From positions 1,104,501 through 1,168,500 of the forward strand of contig CP028514.1 of NCBI GenBank assembly GCA_003054495.1: a stretch of DNA of 64,000 bases, given 5' to 3'. Positions 61,192 to 64,000 of the stretch are shown in pieces; within the stretch, counting starts at the first letter, position 1; each line of letters begins with the position of its first letter. The notes beneath the pieces are model-generated. The model had not been told where the DNA came from and ran no database searches. It was given only the letters and a program-made list of their open reading frames with translations. Origin of the DNA: Carboxydocella thermautotrophica (GTDB lineage Bacteria > Bacillota > GCA-003054495 > Carboxydocellales > Carboxydocellaceae). Both the position numbers and the translations under genes were made by a program.

Positions 61192-63912
61192 ATGAAACGC
61201 CAGGAATTAATCTTGAATTACCTGAAAGAGATGATTGGCCAATTTCCTCAGGGCCTAAGTGCAGGTGAAATTGCTGGAGCACTGGGTTTAGAGCGGGCCA
61301 ATGTCAGCCGGGAATTAAATGAGGCGGTAAGAAAAGGCATACTGGGTAAAAGCAGTGGCAGACCAGTCAGGTATTTTTATCTGGCAGCTTCAGAACAGCA
61401 AAAGAATAGGATGGGTGCAACCGATGCTTTCCAGAGATTGATCGGAGCGGAACAAAGCCTGGAACAGGCTGTCTTGCAGGCTAAAGCTGCCATTTTGTAT
61501 CCCCCGCAGGGGCTACACTGTCTTCTGATTGGGCCTACCGGTGTGGGTAAAACCCAGTTTGCTGAGACAATGTACCGGTTCGCCCTGGAAAAAGGAGTAT
61601 TACCACCCACCGCGCCTTTTGTTTCCTTTAATTGCGCTGATTATGCCCATAATCCTCAGCTACTGCTGGGGGTACTTTTTGGGGTGAAGAAAGGAGCCTA
61701 CACCGGGGCGGAGAGGGATCAGGAAGGACTGGTAGCCAAAGCTCACGGCGGGATTCTGTTCCTTGATGAAATCCATCGCTTGCCGGCAGAAGGGCAGGAA
61801 ATGCTGTTCTATCTGCTGGACAAGGGACGCTATCGGCCGCTGGGGGAAACGGGGGAGTACAGGGAAGCCAGGGTTTTATTATTAGGGGCTACCACTGAAA
61901 ATCCCCAGTCCCAGCTACTGTCCACTTTTTGCCGCCGGATTCCTATGTTGATTGAGTTGCCACCACTGGGGGAAAGAACCAGGGAAGAAAGATTATCACT
62001 GATTCGCAGCTTTCTTGAGGACGAGGCCCGAAGGATGCGACAGACCCTGGAAATTACCGAGGAAGCCGTTATGGCCCTTGCTTTATATGAACCCCGGGGA
62101 AATATCGGACAATTAAAAAGCGACATTCAGCTGGCCTGTGCCAAGGCTTTTTTGCATTTCGTCACAGATGGGGAAGAGCGGGTTAAAGTGGAGATTGGTG
62201 ATTTGCCGGTGACTGTACGACAAAGTTTAGCGGAAAAAAGTGAGCAGGGAAGACAACTGCGCAGTTTGTTACTGGCCCAGCCTGCCTGGATTTTTGAGCC
62301 TGAGTCCAGGCAAAAGGGCCGAGTATTGCCGGCTGAACCAATTCAGGAACCGGATTTTTACCAGTTGATCAGTAAAAGGGTAAAAAGCCTGGCTGCCCGT
62401 AAACTGTCAGAACAGGAAATTCAACAGATCCTGTATAATGATATCGAAAGATATTTTCAGCGCTTACTGGCCGGTTTGCCGGAAAAGATTGATCAGATTA
62501 TCCCATCCCAGTATCTTGAAAAAATATCCTTTCTGGTTGCCGAAGCGGAACTGGCCTTAGGACGCACCTTGCCAGCCCGGGTTTATTATGGAATAGCCAT
62601 GCATTTGACTACAACCATAGAACATATAAAGAATGGCAAATCCATGCCCAGGACACCTATTGGTACCTGGGTGGAAGAGTATCCAGATGAGTTGAAGGCA
62701 GCGGAACAGATTATTGCTGCCCTGGAACAGGAAATGGGATTAAAATTTCCAGACGAAGAAGCCGCTCTGGTGGCGCTATTTTTAGCTTCGGAACGTAAAC
62801 AGGAGGAAAAAAATCAGAGCGGGCAACCTGGAATTGTGGTACTCTGTCATGGCCGGGCTACAGCCAGCAGCATGGCAGAGGTTGCAGCGGAATTGCTGGG
62901 ATTTCAGGAAATTCTGACCCTGGATATGCCTTTAACCATGAGTCCGGAAGAGGCCCTGGAACAGGCGACAGAACTGGTGCGTAAAGCAGACCAGGGCCTG
63001 GGAGTGGTACTCCTGGTAGATATGGGATCCTTTCTGGCTTTTGGAGAGATTATCAGTGAGCGGACCGGTATAGTTACTGAAGTAGTAGAGGGAGTAAATA
63101 CGATGCTGGTCATGCAGGCTTTGCGTCTGGTACAAAAGGAAAAGCTTACTGCCCGCACTCTGGCAGCCAGATTGCGCAAAAGAGAACAGCCTGGGAGACA
63201 GACAAATAAAATTGTTGTTTCCGGTAGTGGACATAAGAGATTGGAAGGGGTGATTCTGGTAACCTGTTCTACTGGTGAAGGCAGTGCTCTTAAAATCAAG
63301 GCTTTACTGGAAGAAAAGTTGCCTGAACTGGCGGAAAGAAATATCAACTTGCTACCGGTAGGACCTCATAATCTGCAGGTTCCTGCGGGTAAACAGATTC
63401 TGGCTGTGGTAGGCAGTTTTCCCCTGCCAGAACTGCAGGTGCCCTTTATTTCCATTGATCGCATTCTTACAGCAGCAGGTTTAAGTCAGTTGCGCTGGTT
63501 AATCAACGGCGGAGAGCAGTTAAACTGGCTGGAGGCAGACTCTCAGGATCGTCAGCAATTGCTGGCTAAAATGGAAGAGACTCTGGCCAAGCACTTACGC
63601 TTTATTAACCCCTTACGGGCCTTACCTCTGGTCATTGACTGCCTGTCTCGCTATGAGCGGGAGATGGGGCGGCAGTTACCTGATGGTAACTGGGTAGGTT
63701 TGATAATGCACATTGTTTGCATGCTGGAAAGGAAAATCCAGAACAGATTGAACCTGCAAGAAGACGAGGTTTCGGGAAGTCAGATGGAACATCCGTTTCT
63801 GCAGTTGTTTCAGCCGGTACTGGCTGAATTTGATGTTAAGCTGACGGCCAGGGAAAAAGCCAATTTGCTGCATTTGCTGGAACAGGCCCTGCGGCAGAAG
63901 GAGGAAAAATAA
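61192..63912 (+). CDS. LevR/CelR-type sigma-54-dependent PTS regulator
   Basis: The 906-residue protein has an N-terminal helix-turn-helix (about 1-70). Its AAA+ sigma-54 activator domain shows GPTGVGKTQ near 114, the GAYTGA loop near 168, and GGILFLDEIH near 186. PTS-regulatory domains follow: PRD1 (about 420-540), an EIIA-Man-like domain with VVLCHGRATASSM, an EIIB-like domain with VTCSTGEG, and PRD2. It would activate PTS genes from a -24/-12 promoter under control of PTS phosphorylation. ATG at 61192 follows GGAAAAGGTG; GTG at 61132 is an alternative. A PTS EIIB gene follows 1 base on. Confidence 0.9.
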   Translation: MKRQELILNYLKEMIGQFPQGLSAGEIAGALGLERANVSRELNEAVRKGILGKSSGRPVRYFYLAASEQQKNRMGATDAFQRLIGAEQSLEQAVLQAKAAILYPPQGLHCLLIGPTGVGKTQFAETMYRFALEKGVLPPTAPFVSFNCADYAHNPQLLLGVLFGVKKGAYTGAERDQEGLVAKAHGGILFLDEIHRLPAEGQEMLFYLLDKGRYRPLGETGEYREARVLLLGATTENPQSQLLSTFCRRIPMLIELPPLGERTREERLSLIRSFLEDEARRMRQTLEITEEAVMALALYEPRGNIGQLKSDIQLACAKAFLHFVTDGEERVKVEIGDLPVTVRQSLAEKSEQGRQLRSLLLAQPAWIFEPESRQKGRVLPAEPIQEPDFYQLISKRVKSLAARKLSEQEIQQILYNDIERYFQRLLAGLPEKIDQIIPSQYLEKISFLVAEAELALGRTLPARVYYGIAMHLTTTIEHIKNGKSMPRTPIGTWVEEYPDELKAAEQIIAALEQEMGLKFPDEEAALVALFLASERKQEEKNQSGQPGIVVLCHGRATASSMAEVAAELLGFQEILTLDMPLTMSPEEALEQATELVRKADQGLGVVLLVDMGSFLAFGEIISERTGIVTEVVEGVNTMLVMQALRLVQKEKLTARTLAARLRKREQPGRQTNKIVVSGSGHKRLEGVILVTCSTGEGSALKIKALLEEKLPELAERNINLLPVGPHNLQVPAGKQILAVVGSFPLPELQVPFISIDRILTAAGLSQLRWLINGGEQLNWLEADSQDRQQLLAKMEETLAKHLRFINPLRALPLVIDCLSRYEREMGRQLPDGNWVGLIMHIVCMLERKIQNRLNLQEDEVSGSQMEHPFLQLFQPVLAEFDVKLTAREKANLLHLLEQALRQKEEK

Positions 63913-64000
63913 ATGAAACCAGTCCGTATCTTACTGGTATGCAGTTTTGGTATGTCAACCAGCTTACTGGTGGAAGCCATGCAGACTGAGGCTGAACTGC
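63913..64000 (+). CDS. PTS lactose/cellobiose-type EIIB subunit, 5' end
   Basis: The visible 29 residues read KPVRILLVCSFGMSTSLLVEAM-like sequence, with the phosphorylated cysteine in LLVCSFGMSTSLLV, the active site of the cellobiose-type EIIB. The start ATG at 63913 directly follows the regulator's stop. The gene runs off the right edge. Together with the upstream regulator it suggests a beta-glucoside or chitobiose uptake locus. Confidence 0.85.
   Translation, partial: MKPVRILLVCSFGMSTSLLVEAMQTEAEL

Overview
The window reads as chromosomal DNA of an anaerobic, probably thermophilic Clostridia-class Firmicute (Peptococcales/Thermincola/Carboxydocella-like; the genus is a guess). Supporting signs are a PyrR-attenuated pyr operon, meso-diaminopimelate made through DapL, RemA, a PASTA kinase with its PP2C phosphatase, RqcH, AGGAGG-type ribosome sites with frequent GTG/TTG starts, and a secreted multiheme cytochrome c. 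I saw no rRNA, tRNA or CRISPR array.

Layout. 1-748 (minus): the 5' end of a PflA-like radical SAM gene and a decayed DUF362 gene. 825-12727 (plus): a complete UMP operon, pyrR-uraA-pyrB-pyrC-carA-carB-pyrK-pyrD-pyrF-pyrE, with three PyrR-type attenuators (leader, pyrR/uraA, uraA/pyrB). 12731-17270 (minus): a metN-metI-metQ methionine importer behind a SAM-I riboswitch, split between metI and metQ by an IS110-family element. 17274-19651 (minus): two aminomutase-like radical SAM genes. The downstream full-length one has the residues expected of glutamate 2,3-aminomutase and sits behind a c-di-AMP (ydaO-type) riboswitch; the upstream one lacks its PLP domain. 19692-26048: ccdA, a UroD-like gene, a YkvI-like membrane protein, a phosphodiesterase/GGCT/methyltransferase cluster, and lgt. 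26038-29886: rqcH, divergent from dapF-dapL.

29891-35623: a glycosyltransferase, debranching enzyme, otsA and otsB operon behind a strong promoter and an unrecognised leader that looks like a transcription attenuator. 35620-37798: an MFS transporter and azlCD. 37872-54408: a long housekeeping run, yicC-remA-gmk-rpoZ-coaBC-metK, then priA-def-fmt-rsmB-rlmN-FHA-stp-prkC-rsgA-rpe and a histone-deacetylase-fold gene. 54434-58242: an FMN-riboswitch-controlled ribD-ribE-ribBA-ribH operon. 58356-64000: a hexaheme cytochrome c, a DacF-type carboxypeptidase, a LevR/CelR-type sigma-54 activator, and the start of a PTS EIIB gene.

The most interesting points are (i) c-di-AMP control of a predicted beta-glutamate synthase, (ii) the unassigned attenuator leader before the trehalose/glucan operon, which could make a second osmolyte, and (iii) the IS110 element with its long non-coding left end, a candidate bridge-RNA locus, inside a methionine-uptake operon at what may have been a perfect 16-bp palindrome.
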